From NCBI GenBank assembly GCA_026196775.1, contig JAPHUD010000040.1, forward strand, positions 1 to 35,281: a stretch of 35,281 nt of DNA. Direction: 5' to 3'. The stretch's first letter is position 1; each line of letters begins with the position of its first letter. The notes beneath the pieces were generated by a model. It was not told the origin of the DNA, did no database searches, and saw only the letters and a program-made list of their open reading frames with translations. This document shows, piece by piece, positions 16,827 to 24,298 of this stretch. The DNA is from Flavobacteriales bacterium (lineage in GTDB: Bacteria > Bacteroidota > Bacteroidia > Flavobacteriales_E > Vicingaceae). Position numbers and translations under genes: made by a program.

Positions 16827-18437
16827 CTAACCTCTAATTTTCGCTCCCCAACTCCACACCAACAATAATACAGAAAGTGCAGCTAATACTCTTCCTATCC
16901 AATCTCCCGAACGTACATAAAAAGTTTCTGCGGTATTTAAGTTGATATCTCCTTTAATTACATCTTTTTTCCACCAACCTATTGGTTGTAGTACATCGCC
17001 ACGCTGATTAATAAAACATGAAACTCCTGTATTGGCACTTCTGGCAATAGTTCTACGTGTTTCTATGGCTCTTAACCTGCCATAAGCCAAATGCTGCTTA
17101 TACCCTGGACTGTCATCCCACCAACCATCATTAGTAATAATGAAAGCCGCATGAGCTCCTTTTTTTACATAGCTGCCAAAATATTCTCCATAAATAGATT
17201 CATAACAAATTACAGGAGCTATATTTACTGTATCATTTACCAAATTAAACGCTTCTTTTTCTGTACCTAAGCTACCTAAAGTTCCACCCAAATTAATGGC
17301 AAATTTTTCTAAGGGGCTAAATAGTTTTGGATAAGGCAATTTTTCTACTCCTAATACTAGTTTAGACTTATGATAAATCTGCATTGGAGCATCGTGTTTC
17401 ATTTGTAAAGCAGTATTATAAGCATCATACCAACCACCTGTTTGTCTGTCGGGACGGGCAGTTGGCGTTGGTTTTTTCGGGGAAGCTTTATACTCCCTGT
17501 AAGTTGATGCTCCAATAATTAAAGTAATGTGAGGGTTGTTTTTTAACCAGTTTTGCAACATTAGGTAAGCATTGCTTTCTTCCGGTTTGCTTTCTACGAA
17601 ACCTCTTGGTATAGCCGTTTCAGGAGCTACAATATATTTTGTTTTTTGAGTAATTTTTGATTGAGCTAATTGTAAAATATTAGCAATTTGCTCATCTTCG
17701 GTCATTCTGCCAAACTTGTCTTTATAAGGATCTATGTTTGGTTGAACTACTACTACCTCTATTGGGTTTTCGGTTTCTATATAATTATTGTAAGTATTGT
17801 AAGAATAAATCATTGGTGCGAACAATAGTACTACTGCAACGATTACCATTTTTATATTGCTCAAAAAACTTTCTTTTCTTATTACATAAGCCTGATAAAA
17901 ATGATAAACAACAATATTCATTAACAAAATCCATAATGAACCTCCCATCACACCTGTATATTCATACCATTGTATCCATTTTGGGTTGTTGGCAAAAATA
18001 TTTCCTAAAGTATTCCAAGGGTGAGAAAATTCCCAATTGTAATGTAGCCACTCAAAGCCTATCCAAAAAGCTACTAAAGCAATATAACCTCTTTTGTTTC
18101 CCAAGTGTTTTTTAGCGGAATGAAACCACATAAATATAATGGTCATAAATAAGGAGTAAAGCACTTCTGCCATTACCATTCCTGCTTCCGAAGAATACCA
18201 AATCCACCAGGTGGTGTAAGTATTAAAAATTAAAAATGTAAGGTAAGTATAAAAAAACAAGTGCCATTTAGAATATTTTTCGGGCTGAGATGCAATTATT
18301 TCTTCCAACAATAAAAGTGGCACAAAAGCAACAAAAATTAAAATGGATAAACTTCCTGTTTCGGGCCAAGCTACACCCATTAATAAACCACTTAATACAG
18401 AAAGTCCTAAAAGTTTAAACTTATACATCATCAACAT
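16827..18437 (-). CDS. lnt: Apolipoprotein N-acyltransferase
   Basis: 536 residues. Hydrophobic helices fill residues 1-215, followed by a periplasmic carbon-nitrogen hydrolase domain and a final helix at about 512-530. The Glu-Lys-Cys triad is visible: Glu273 (APETAIP), Lys357 in YHKSKLV, and Cys411 (VICYESIYG). Lnt adds the third acyl chain to the N-terminal cysteine of lipoproteins at the inner membrane. Other conserved blocks are TNDGWWDDSPGYKQHL and RAIETRR. The start has ATG codons at residues 1, 3 and 4; the first is taken here. It heads the run lnt-DUF2851-PspC-antiporter. Confidence 0.96.
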   Translation of the reverse strand: MLMMYKFKLLGLSVLSGLLMGVAWPETGSLSILIFVAFVPLLLLEEIIASQPEKYSKWHLFFYTYLTFLIFNTYTTWWIWYSSEAGMVMAEVLYSLFMTIIFMWFHSAKKHLGNKRGYIALVAFWIGFEWLHYNWEFSHPWNTLGNIFANNPKWIQWYEYTGVMGGSLWILLMNIVVYHFYQAYVIRKESFLSNIKMVIVAVVLLFAPMIYSYNTYNNYIETENPIEVVVVQPNIDPYKDKFGRMTEDEQIANILQLAQSKITQKTKYIVAPETAIPRGFVESKPEESNAYLMLQNWLKNNPHITLIIGASTYREYKASPKKPTPTARPDRQTGGWYDAYNTALQMKHDAPMQIYHKSKLVLGVEKLPYPKLFSPLEKFAINLGGTLGSLGTEKEAFNLVNDTVNIAPVICYESIYGEYFGSYVKKGAHAAFIITNDGWWDDSPGYKQHLAYGRLRAIETRRTIARSANTGVSCFINQRGDVLQPIGWWKKDVIKGDINLNTAETFYVRSGDWIGRVLAALSVLLLVWSWGAKIRG

Positions 18438-18490
18438 AATTTTATGATGTAAAAATACATAACTATAAATTTAAATAAGAATTTTATTTC

Positions 18491-19015
18491 TTACTTCCAC
18501 TTTCCTTTAAATACTATTTCATCAATAGGTTTACGAGGGGTCTCTACAAAGTCACCATCATAATAACCTAGAGCAATAACAGTAACAGGTTCAAAACCTT
18601 CTGGTATATTTAAGTTATTAATGGCTTTTTCAGCAGAAAACCCTCCCATTTGATGCAAGTGCAATCCCATAGCTGTAGCCTGAGCACAAAGATTTCCTAC
18701 TGCCAAACCTAAGTCATGTCGGTTGTGGGCATTTGCTTTTTCATTTTTAGTAAAGTTCTTTTTAGAGACAGTAATTACTAAGGCAGCTGCATTTTTTGCC
18801 CACTCTTGGTTACCTTCAACTAAACATTCTAAAATGTTTTTAAAAGCTTCGCTATCTTGTTTTAATGCATAAACAAAACGCCATGGTTGTTCATTATAAG
18901 AGGAAGCTGCCTTTCCGGCTGCGGTAAATAGCGTAGTTAGTTGTTCCTCTGATAATTCTTGTTCAGTAAATGTTGTAGGACTAAATCTATTAGTTATTTC
19001 TGGTATGATTTTCAT
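18491..19015 (-). CDS. Nitroreductase family FMN protein
   Basis: 174 residues, short for the family but with both ends recognisable. AASSYNEQPWRFVY is the FMN-contacting N-terminal motif, followed by HDLGLAVGNLCAQATAMGLHLHQMGGF and VTVIALGYYDGDF. Members reduce nitroaromatics, quinones or flavins with NAD(P)H; the substrate cannot be predicted. It is the last gene of the putative MarR-controlled group marR, pirin, nitroreductase, 78 bp after pirin. That gap is full of AT-rich repeats. The association suggests a role in electrophile or quinone detoxification; this is inference. Confidence 0.9.
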   Translation of the reverse strand: MKIIPEITNRFSPTTFTEQELSEEQLTTLFTAAGKAASSYNEQPWRFVYALKQDSEAFKNILECLVEGNQEWAKNAAALVITVSKKNFTKNEKANAHNRHDLGLAVGNLCAQATAMGLHLHQMGGFSAEKAINNLNIPEGFEPVTVIALGYYDGDFVETPRKPIDEIVFKGKWK

Positions 19016-19024
19016 GTTTTTTAG

Positions 19025-19064
19025 TTTATAAGGTTTATAAGTTTATGAGATTATAAGTTTAAGG
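19025..19064 (-). repeat. TTTATAAGG-type short tandem repeat
   Basis: Four to five degenerate units of TTTATAAG(G) directly upstream of the nitroreductase start. With the adjacent GTTAATT repeat it fills the whole pirin-nitroreductase gap. Confidence 0.6.
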
Positions 19065-19071
19065 TTATCCA

Positions 19072-19098
19072 ATTAACGATTAACCAATAACAATTAAC
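19072..19098 (-). repeat. GTTAATT-type intergenic repeat, copy 2
   Basis: On the minus strand this 27-bp stretch matches 16771-16797 at 25 positions. It overlaps the last codons and stop of the pirin gene (19094-19098). Confidence 0.75.
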
Positions 19099-19843
19099 TG
19101 AATTTATTCAATTCTAAATAAGTTTTGTAACTTAATTTTTTTGCTACTTCAACAGTAAATATTAGCGTTTCTTCTTCAACATCAAAAGTTATTGTTCTTT
19201 CATCATCAGAGATAATAAAATCATGTTCTTTTAATGCTTTATTATTCGCATGAGCTTTTCCATCAATAAGGTAAAAAGTAGCTATTTTTCCTTCAGGAAT
19301 TGCAATAATATGATTGCCTTTTGGGAGTGTAAGTTCACTTATGATAATATTTTCAGCATCCATTTTTACTGGCCCCCCCTTGCCAATATAGTTTTTTACT
19401 TTAATACCATTTTCTTCAAAATAATACATGTTTTCACTTTTGTAATCGCTGTAAGAAGCTTCTTTATTGTAAGTTACGTGCACATTTGGATCGAACCAGA
19501 TTTGAAACATTCTGCCTCCAGGCATAATTTTTTCTGCATGTCGGATGCCATTTCCAGAACGGATTATTTGTACATCACCCTTTTTTAATGATAACCAACG
19601 GTCGAATTTATTATCGTAATGCTGAATTTCTCCTTCAATAACAAATGACATAATTTCAAACAATTGATGAGGATGTTCTCCAATTAAACCACCTTTCTCC
19701 GACCATGCATTAGCCCAGTAAAATAGATTTGAAAATGGTTTTTGAGTTCCTCTATCTTGAGGAAATCCGATAGGTTTGTTTTCTATGATTGCTCCACCAT
19801 CAAAGGAGCCTTTTGCTTGATGTTCTTTAGTTAGTATTTGCAT
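19094..19843 (-). CDS. Pirin family cupin protein
   Basis: 249 residues. The bicupin pirin fold is indicated by the metal-binding set His57 and His59 (GEHPHQLFE), His102 and Glu104 (GIRHAE). These equal pirin His56/His58/His101/Glu103, so an iron site is expected. Some bacterial pirins show quercetin dioxygenase activity; others act as redox-linked regulators. The exact role here is open. The start ATG at 19843 lies 16 bp from a MarR-type operator (19859-19877), which argues for repression by the neighbouring MarR protein. Nitroreductase is downstream. Confidence 0.92.
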   Translation of the reverse strand: MQILTKEHQAKGSFDGGAIIENKPIGFPQDRGTQKPFSNLFYWANAWSEKGGLIGEHPHQLFEIMSFVIEGEIQHYDNKFDRWLSLKKGDVQIIRSGNGIRHAEKIMPGGRMFQIWFDPNVHVTYNKEASYSDYKSENMYYFEENGIKVKNYIGKGGPVKMDAENIIISELTLPKGNHIIAIPEGKIATFYLIDGKAHANNKALKEHDFIISDDERTITFDVEEETLIFTVEVAKKLSYKTYLELNKFS

Positions 19844-19858
19844 ATTATATGTGTTTTA

Positions 19859-19877
19859 ACATTTAATGTATATACAT
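19859..19877 (-). promoter_or_regulatory. Predicted MarR operator before pirin
   Basis: The plus-strand sequence ACATTTAATGTATATACAT is identical to 20425-20443. It contains the perfect palindrome ATGTATATACAT and three ACAT/ATGT half-sites. It lies 16-34 bp before the pirin start codon. No TAnnTTTG element is visible in this short gap, so the promoter itself is not located. Confidence 0.7.
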
Positions 19878-19923
19878 TTATTTAATTAAATTTTTTATTT
19901 TGGGAGGTGATGAAATACCATCG

Positions 19924-20373
19924 TTATCCCCTCATTTTGTCTAATAAGTCATTAATAGTGCTGGCTTCTTTTTCAGTAAGGTTATCACTAATTGTTTTAA
20001 AAGCATTCATTTCTGTTTTAACTTTTTCTAATAACTCTAATCCTTTTTTTGTGATTTTTACATCTACTTGTCTTCTGTCTTTTTCGCAAGTTACACGTTC
20101 AATCAATTCTTTTTGTCTTAGTTTTTCTACCAGCCTGCTGGTATTCGACATTTTGTCTATCATTCTTTCCATAATGTTACTTACCGAAATGGCTTTTGGC
20201 GATTGTCCTTTTAATATTCGCAATACATTATATTGTTGAGGACTAATACCAAATGGCTTAAGTATTTTAGTAGTGTTGGCAGTTAACCATTGATTCGTAA
20301 ACAAAATATTTATCGCTAATTTTTGATATTCTGAGTAAAATTTGTTCTGTTTAATTTCTTCTTCTATTTTCAT
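19924..20373 (-). CDS. MarR family transcriptional regulator
   Basis: 149 residues, typical MarR length. The winged-helix domain runs from about 40 to 115: SPQQYNVLRIL, a recognition helix around MIDKMSNTSRLVEKL (71-85) and the wing DRRQVDVKITKKG (99-111) with the conserved DRR. Dimerisation helices lie at both ends. The only cysteine (Cys96) is at the start of the wing, not at the redox position of OhrR-type proteins. It probably represses itself and the downstream pirin-nitroreductase genes by binding the 19-bp motif found at 19859 and 20425. The inducing ligand is unknown; pirin and nitroreductase suggest a quinone or phenolic compound. Confidence 0.93.
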   Translation of the reverse strand: MKIEEEIKQNKFYSEYQKLAINILFTNQWLTANTTKILKPFGISPQQYNVLRILKGQSPKAISVSNIMERMIDKMSNTSRLVEKLRQKELIERVTCEKDRRQVDVKITKKGLELLEKVKTEMNAFKTISDNLTEKEASTINDLLDKMRG

Positions 20374-20409
20374 GTTTTTTATTTAGTCTTTCACTTTCAA
20401 AATCTGACA

Positions 20410-20417
20410 CAAATATA
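20410..20417 (-). promoter_or_regulatory. -7 element of marR promoter
   Basis: TATATTTG on the minus strand matches TAnnTTTG. The predicted operator at 20425-20443 covers the spacer and -33 region just upstream, the arrangement expected for autorepression. Confidence 0.65.
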
Positions 20418-20424
20418 TACAAAA

Positions 20425-20443
20425 ACATTTAATGTATATACAT
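20425..20443 (-). promoter_or_regulatory. Predicted MarR operator before marR
   Basis: The same 19-bp sequence as at 19859-19877, with the palindrome ATGTATATACAT at 20432-20443. It lies 7 bp upstream of the -7 element and would block RNA polymerase binding when occupied. Confidence 0.75.
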
Positions 20444-20519
20444 ATAATATATAAAAGTTGTTAAAATATTTATGAAGATGATAAAAAGATGGGTGCTTAT
20501 TAAAACTTATTACGAGATG

Positions 20520-20843
20520 TTAATTGTCATCATCATTAATAGGCACATAAAACCTAGTTAGATGTTTTTTAAGTTGTAAAAATCTAACGGTACCAATAAC
20601 TATTAGTAAAGCACTTAATGAAAGCGCTATATACCCTAAGAATTTAAGGTCTTGAAAATCTTTTAACCCCAACAATGCAATACCACCTAAAAGAAGATAT
20701 AGAGAGGTTCTTAAATAAGAAAGTAAAGTTCTTTCATTTGCCAATTTAGTTCTTTCCATGGCAAGATGGTCTCTTAAAATAATATCTTCTTTGTTTTGGT
20801 AATCTTTAGTAAATGTAATGAGTTTTTTAAATTGCCTTTTCAT
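20520..20843 (-). CDS. DUF202 (YidH-like) membrane protein
   Basis: 107 residues. The family signature RDHLAMERTKLANERTLLSYLRT is at residues 24-46 and is followed by two membrane helices (about 47-60 and 70-89) and a charged tail. DUF202 proteins are small inner-membrane proteins; fungal relatives form part of polyphosphate polymerase complexes, but bacterial members have no settled function. It lies 36 bp after the SLC13-type permease gene on the same strand and is likely cotranscribed with it. Confidence 0.88.
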   Translation of the reverse strand: MKRQFKKLITFTKDYQNKEDIILRDHLAMERTKLANERTLLSYLRTSLYLLLGGIALLGLKDFQDLKFLGYIALSLSALLIVIGTVRFLQLKKHLTRFYVPINDDDN

Positions 20844-20879
20844 GTATTAATAATCGATGTTTTAATTCACATTTAAATT

Positions 20880-22697
20880 TTAGAATGGGAAAAATAAAGG
20901 TATTAAAAATGTTGCAGCAATCCAAATAATGATATTTAATGGAGTGCCTACCTTTAGATAATCGTTAAACTTATAATTTCCTGGAGAATAAACCATCGTG
21001 TTTGTTGGGTTAGCAATAGGAGTCATAAAAGTTAAGGAACAAGCTAGCATTACAGCAATTAGTAATGGACGTTCACTTACTTGAAGTGCTGTTGCCAAAC
21101 TAATAACTATAGGAGTCATTAAACCAGCTGTTGCTTTACCAGAAATAATGTTGGTAGAAAGAAAGGTGATTAAAAATACTAAACCTAGTGTAATTCTATT
21201 ATCTAAGTCGCCCATTACATCAAAAATAAACCCTGAAATTAAGGCAGAACCACCAGAGCTTTCTAATGCATTTCCCATAGAGAGTACTCCTGCTATCATA
21301 AAAATAACTTTCCAATTTATGGCTTCATAAGCTTCTTGAGGTTTAAGAATGGATGTGGTAATTAGTAACAAACAACCTATCATAGCACTCATTAAAATTG
21401 AAGTAATATTGAGTGAAGCTGCTCCTATTACACCAATAGCAATTAATAATGCTGGGATGGCTTTTTTATAGTTTACTTTTTGTTTTTCATAATTAGATAG
21501 CATAAAAACTGAATGTTGAGCAGTAAGTCGAGCAATGTCTTTTTCAGTTGAATAAACCAAAAGCATATCTCCCTCTTTTAATTTCAATTCACTTAGGTTT
21601 TGTTTTTGCATTATCATTTCATTTCTTTGCCTTATCCCTAATACAGAACTTCTGTAAACATCTCTAAAACTTAATTCTTTTAATGATTTTGATGCTAACT
21701 TAGAACCAATAGGAATAAGTACTTCATAAATTTTTCTTAGATTGTTGGGAATATTTTTAGTAGATTCTGTTGGACTAATATCAATTTCTTTAGCTTCATT
21801 CTCTCTTAGTTTATCTCCTTGTATACTATAACCTTTAGTATCTTTTAAATTAATTAGGTCTTCAGGACTAATAACTACTTTTAGTATGTCATTTTTTTTC
21901 AAAATAAAATCGGATGAAAAATCTCTAATCCTTGTAGTGCCTCTTATAACAGTTAGTAGTTGAATTTTGTAATCTACCACTAATTTTGTTTTGCTTATTT
22001 TTTTATTAATATCAGGACATGAATCGGTTAATATGATTTCTGCCATGTATTTTTCTGCCTGTTTAATTAATGTAGTATCATTATCTTTTTCTCTTTTTGG
22101 AAGTAAAAATGGAGCGATAACAAACATATAAAAAAAACCAATTGCTGCTAAAATTAATGCTATCGATGTAAGTTCAAACATACCAAACTCTGGTAAACCA
22201 CTTTTCTGAGCATAACTGCTTATAAGTATATTTGTTCCTGTGCCAACAAGCGTACAAGCCCCACCAAAACATGCAGCGAATGATATAGGAATTAATAATT
22301 TAGAAGGATTTATTCCGGTTTCTTTACAAACCAATAGAGCCATAGGAATCATTATGGCAACAACAGCTGTATCATTAACAAATGCAGAAAAAAGAGCTGT
22401 TACAAATGTAAAAACTATTAAAGCTACAATATAATGGATTTTGGCAAGCTTGATGATTTTGTTACTCAATCCATCTATAATTCCTGATTTAAATATAGCA
22501 GCACTGATAACAAACATACAACCTAAAGTTAGCGTTGCAGGATGAATAAATCCTGAAAACCCTTCTTCGGGACTAAGTACTCCGCTTACAATAAACATTG
22601 CCATAATTAATAGCGAAGTGGTGTCTATGGAAAAAAACTCCTTAACAAACAAGAAGATGCCTATAGCTATTATTCCGAGTGTAAGATACAGTTCCAT
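20880..22697 (-). CDS. SLC13/DASS-type permease with two RCK_C domains
   Basis: 605 residues. Two blocks of membrane helices (about 1-200 and 410-603) flank a cytoplasmic region with two TrkA-C/RCK_C domains (about 215-282 and 320-395). Helix-hairpin substrate motifs typical of divalent-anion/sodium symporters are present: GGACTLVGTGTNILIS (145-160) and MTPIANPTNTMVYSPGNYKFNDY in segments from 558. Proteins with this layout are annotated as SLC13 family permeases; some import sulfate or dicarboxylates, but the substrate here cannot be inferred. It lies 47 bp after the LuxE-like gene and 36 bp before DUF202, suggesting a three-gene transcript. Confidence 0.9.
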   Translation of the reverse strand: MELYLTLGIIAIGIFLFVKEFFSIDTTSLLIMAMFIVSGVLSPEEGFSGFIHPATLTLGCMFVISAAIFKSGIIDGLSNKIIKLAKIHYIVALIVFTFVTALFSAFVNDTAVVAIMIPMALLVCKETGINPSKLLIPISFAACFGGACTLVGTGTNILISSYAQKSGLPEFGMFELTSIALILAAIGFFYMFVIAPFLLPKREKDNDTTLIKQAEKYMAEIILTDSCPDINKKISKTKLVVDYKIQLLTVIRGTTRIRDFSSDFILKKNDILKVVISPEDLINLKDTKGYSIQGDKLRENEAKEIDISPTESTKNIPNNLRKIYEVLIPIGSKLASKSLKELSFRDVYRSSVLGIRQRNEMIMQKQNLSELKLKEGDMLLVYSTEKDIARLTAQHSVFMLSNYEKQKVNYKKAIPALLIAIGVIGAASLNITSILMSAMIGCLLLITTSILKPQEAYEAINWKVIFMIAGVLSMGNALESSGGSALISGFIFDVMGDLDNRITLGLVFLITFLSTNIISGKATAGLMTPIVISLATALQVSERPLLIAVMLACSLTFMTPIANPTNTMVYSPGNYKFNDYLKVGTPLNIIIWIAATFLIPLFFPF

Positions 22698-22744
22698 TTA
22701 TAAGGTTGTTATTGTTTAATTTACGAGTATAAATTTAAACTTTT

Positions 22745-23722
22745 TTATTGCACTAGCAAATTGCAACCTCGTATATCACTATTGTCAAATCTGCCAAGAA
22801 CCTCAAACTGACCGTGCTTGTTTATCTTGCCTAAATCTTGTGTAGCAATAAAACAGCACGAATCTATATTAGCAAGATCTATAATATTTATTGCTCCGGT
22901 AGTGTTGGCGGGCAAACTCTGAAAAGGATCATTAATATCTTTAATAATTATTTTCATCCATGGTGGAGTGGAGTAAAGTCCGTTATTTTTGGCATAAGCT
23001 TGCGAAAGCAGTTCTGTCATCCCATATTCTGAGTGTACTTGTTTAACTCCCGAAGCTTTTTTAATAAGCTGATGTAGCTCTTCTCTGGTAAGCTCTTTAC
23101 GTTTTCCTTTCATGCCTCCAGTTTCCATAATAGTGGTGTGCTTAAGTTGAAACTGGTGTTTTTCAAATAAGTCGAGCAAAGCAAAAGAAACGCCAATAAG
23201 TAAGGTTGGTTGTTGATTTTTTTCTAATTCAATAAGTTGTTCGGCAAGTTCATCAATATTATGGAGGTAAAAACCACTTGAAGTATGTTTACTTTTTTCA
23301 ATTAGTTTTTCTGTCATGTAAATTAAAGAAGAACCATCTCGCTCTAAATAGGAGGGAAGTAATGCTAAGATGCAATAATTTTCGGGTTTGCCATAAAATA
23401 ATTCAAAACAAGTTGTAAACGATTTTTCGTAAAGTGTAATGTCTTTAACAAAATGTCGACTAGTTGAATTTCCTGTTGTTCCGCTACTGGTAAAAATTAT
23501 TTCTTCTTTAAAATGCTTGGTTTTTATTTCGTGACTTTTAAAAAAAGAAACTGGTAAAAAAGGAATTTCATACAAGTTTTTTATGTTTTTTGGATTGATT
23601 TTTAATAAGTTACAAAAATTGTGATACACTGGGTTGTTGAGGTATTGATAATGAAAAGCGTTTAATGCTTCATCAACAAAATTTAATTCTGAAGCGTTAA
23701 AAATATGTTGATGATTTTCCAA
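22745..23722 (-). CDS. LuxE-like acyl-protein synthetase
   Basis: 325 residues. An adenylating signature FTSSGTTGNSTSRH lies at 77-90, then TGGMKGKRKELTREE (201-215), HSEYGMTELLSQAY (230-243), TQDLGKI (294-300) and GRFDNSDIRGCNLL (310-323). These are the conserved blocks of the LuxE/acyl-protein synthetase branch of adenylate-forming enzymes, which activate fatty acids and hold them as thioesters. No luxC, luxD or luciferase genes are present, so light production is not implied; a role in acyl activation for lipid or surface modification is possible. The start is TTG at 23722; no ATG precedes the conserved region. Its start is only 25 bp from the divergent lipoprotein gene. Confidence 0.82.
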   Translation of the reverse strand: MENHQHIFNASELNFVDEALNAFHYQYLNNPVYHNFCNLLKINPKNIKNLYEIPFLPVSFFKSHEIKTKHFKEEIIFTSSGTTGNSTSRHFVKDITLYEKSFTTCFELFYGKPENYCILALLPSYLERDGSSLIYMTEKLIEKSKHTSSGFYLHNIDELAEQLIELEKNQQPTLLIGVSFALLDLFEKHQFQLKHTTIMETGGMKGKRKELTREELHQLIKKASGVKQVHSEYGMTELLSQAYAKNNGLYSTPPWMKIIIKDINDPFQSLPANTTGAINIIDLANIDSCCFIATQDLGKINKHGQFEVLGRFDNSDIRGCNLLVQ

Positions 23723-23747
23723 TAGAAATTATTTGTAATTTTATGTT

Positions 23748-24239
23748 GTGAACCGAGTTGTAAAATTAAGTATAATAATGTCAATTTTTTTTGCGGTAGC
23801 TTGCGAAAAAGATGACCCTACACCTGTACCGCCCGAAATTACTTTTTTGGATGGAGGGTTAGCTACAGATGGTTCTTTTGCGTTGGTTAGGTTTGAGTTT
23901 TATGATGGAGATGGTGATTTAGGTTTAAAGCAAGATGAAAGTGAAGGCGACCAACAATATAATTTGTTTGTTGATTATTATGAAAAGCAAAATGGCGTTT
24001 GGGTATTAAAATCGCCAATTATTACTTATAACGTAGGAGAGAATAAATACGATACGACAGATTTACATTTAAGAATTCCTTTTATAGAAAATGAAGCCAA
24101 ACGCCCATTAGAGGGAGAGACAGAAGTGAAATTATTATACGATTTTAATGTAGATACTTTCCGCTACGAAATGTACATTACCGACAGAGCTTTTCAAAAA
24201 AGTAATAGGATTACTACTACCGATTTTGTGGTGAATTAG
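23748..24239 (+). CDS. Small lipoprotein of unknown function
   Basis: 163 residues from a GTG start at 23748. The N-terminus NRVVKLSIIMSIFFAVAC is a lipoprotein signal peptide with the acylated cysteine at residue 19. The mature part begins EKDDPTPVPPEITF, acidic as in many surface-directed Bacteroidota lipoproteins. An internal ATG at 23778 would leave too short a signal, so GTG is preferred. A DGDGDLGLKQDE segment could bind calcium. I do not recognise the mature domain; it is beta-rich and may be a single immunoglobulin-like fold. It converges on the cyclase gene with 59 bp between stops and no clear terminator. Confidence 0.75.
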   Translation: MNRVVKLSIIMSIFFAVACEKDDPTPVPPEITFLDGGLATDGSFALVRFEFYDGDGDLGLKQDESEGDQQYNLFVDYYEKQNGVWVLKSPIITYNVGENKYDTTDLHLRIPFIENEAKRPLEGETEVKLLYDFNVDTFRYEMYITDRAFQKSNRITTTDFVVN

Positions 24240-24298
24240 GTTGGTTTAAAAGTATTTTTAGGAATGACCGTAGTATATTGGGATTATAATTATTACAA

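Noticed and set aside
22745-23722. Bioluminescence (lux) locus
   Set aside because: Only a LuxE-like enzyme is present; no luciferase, luxC or luxD gene is nearby.
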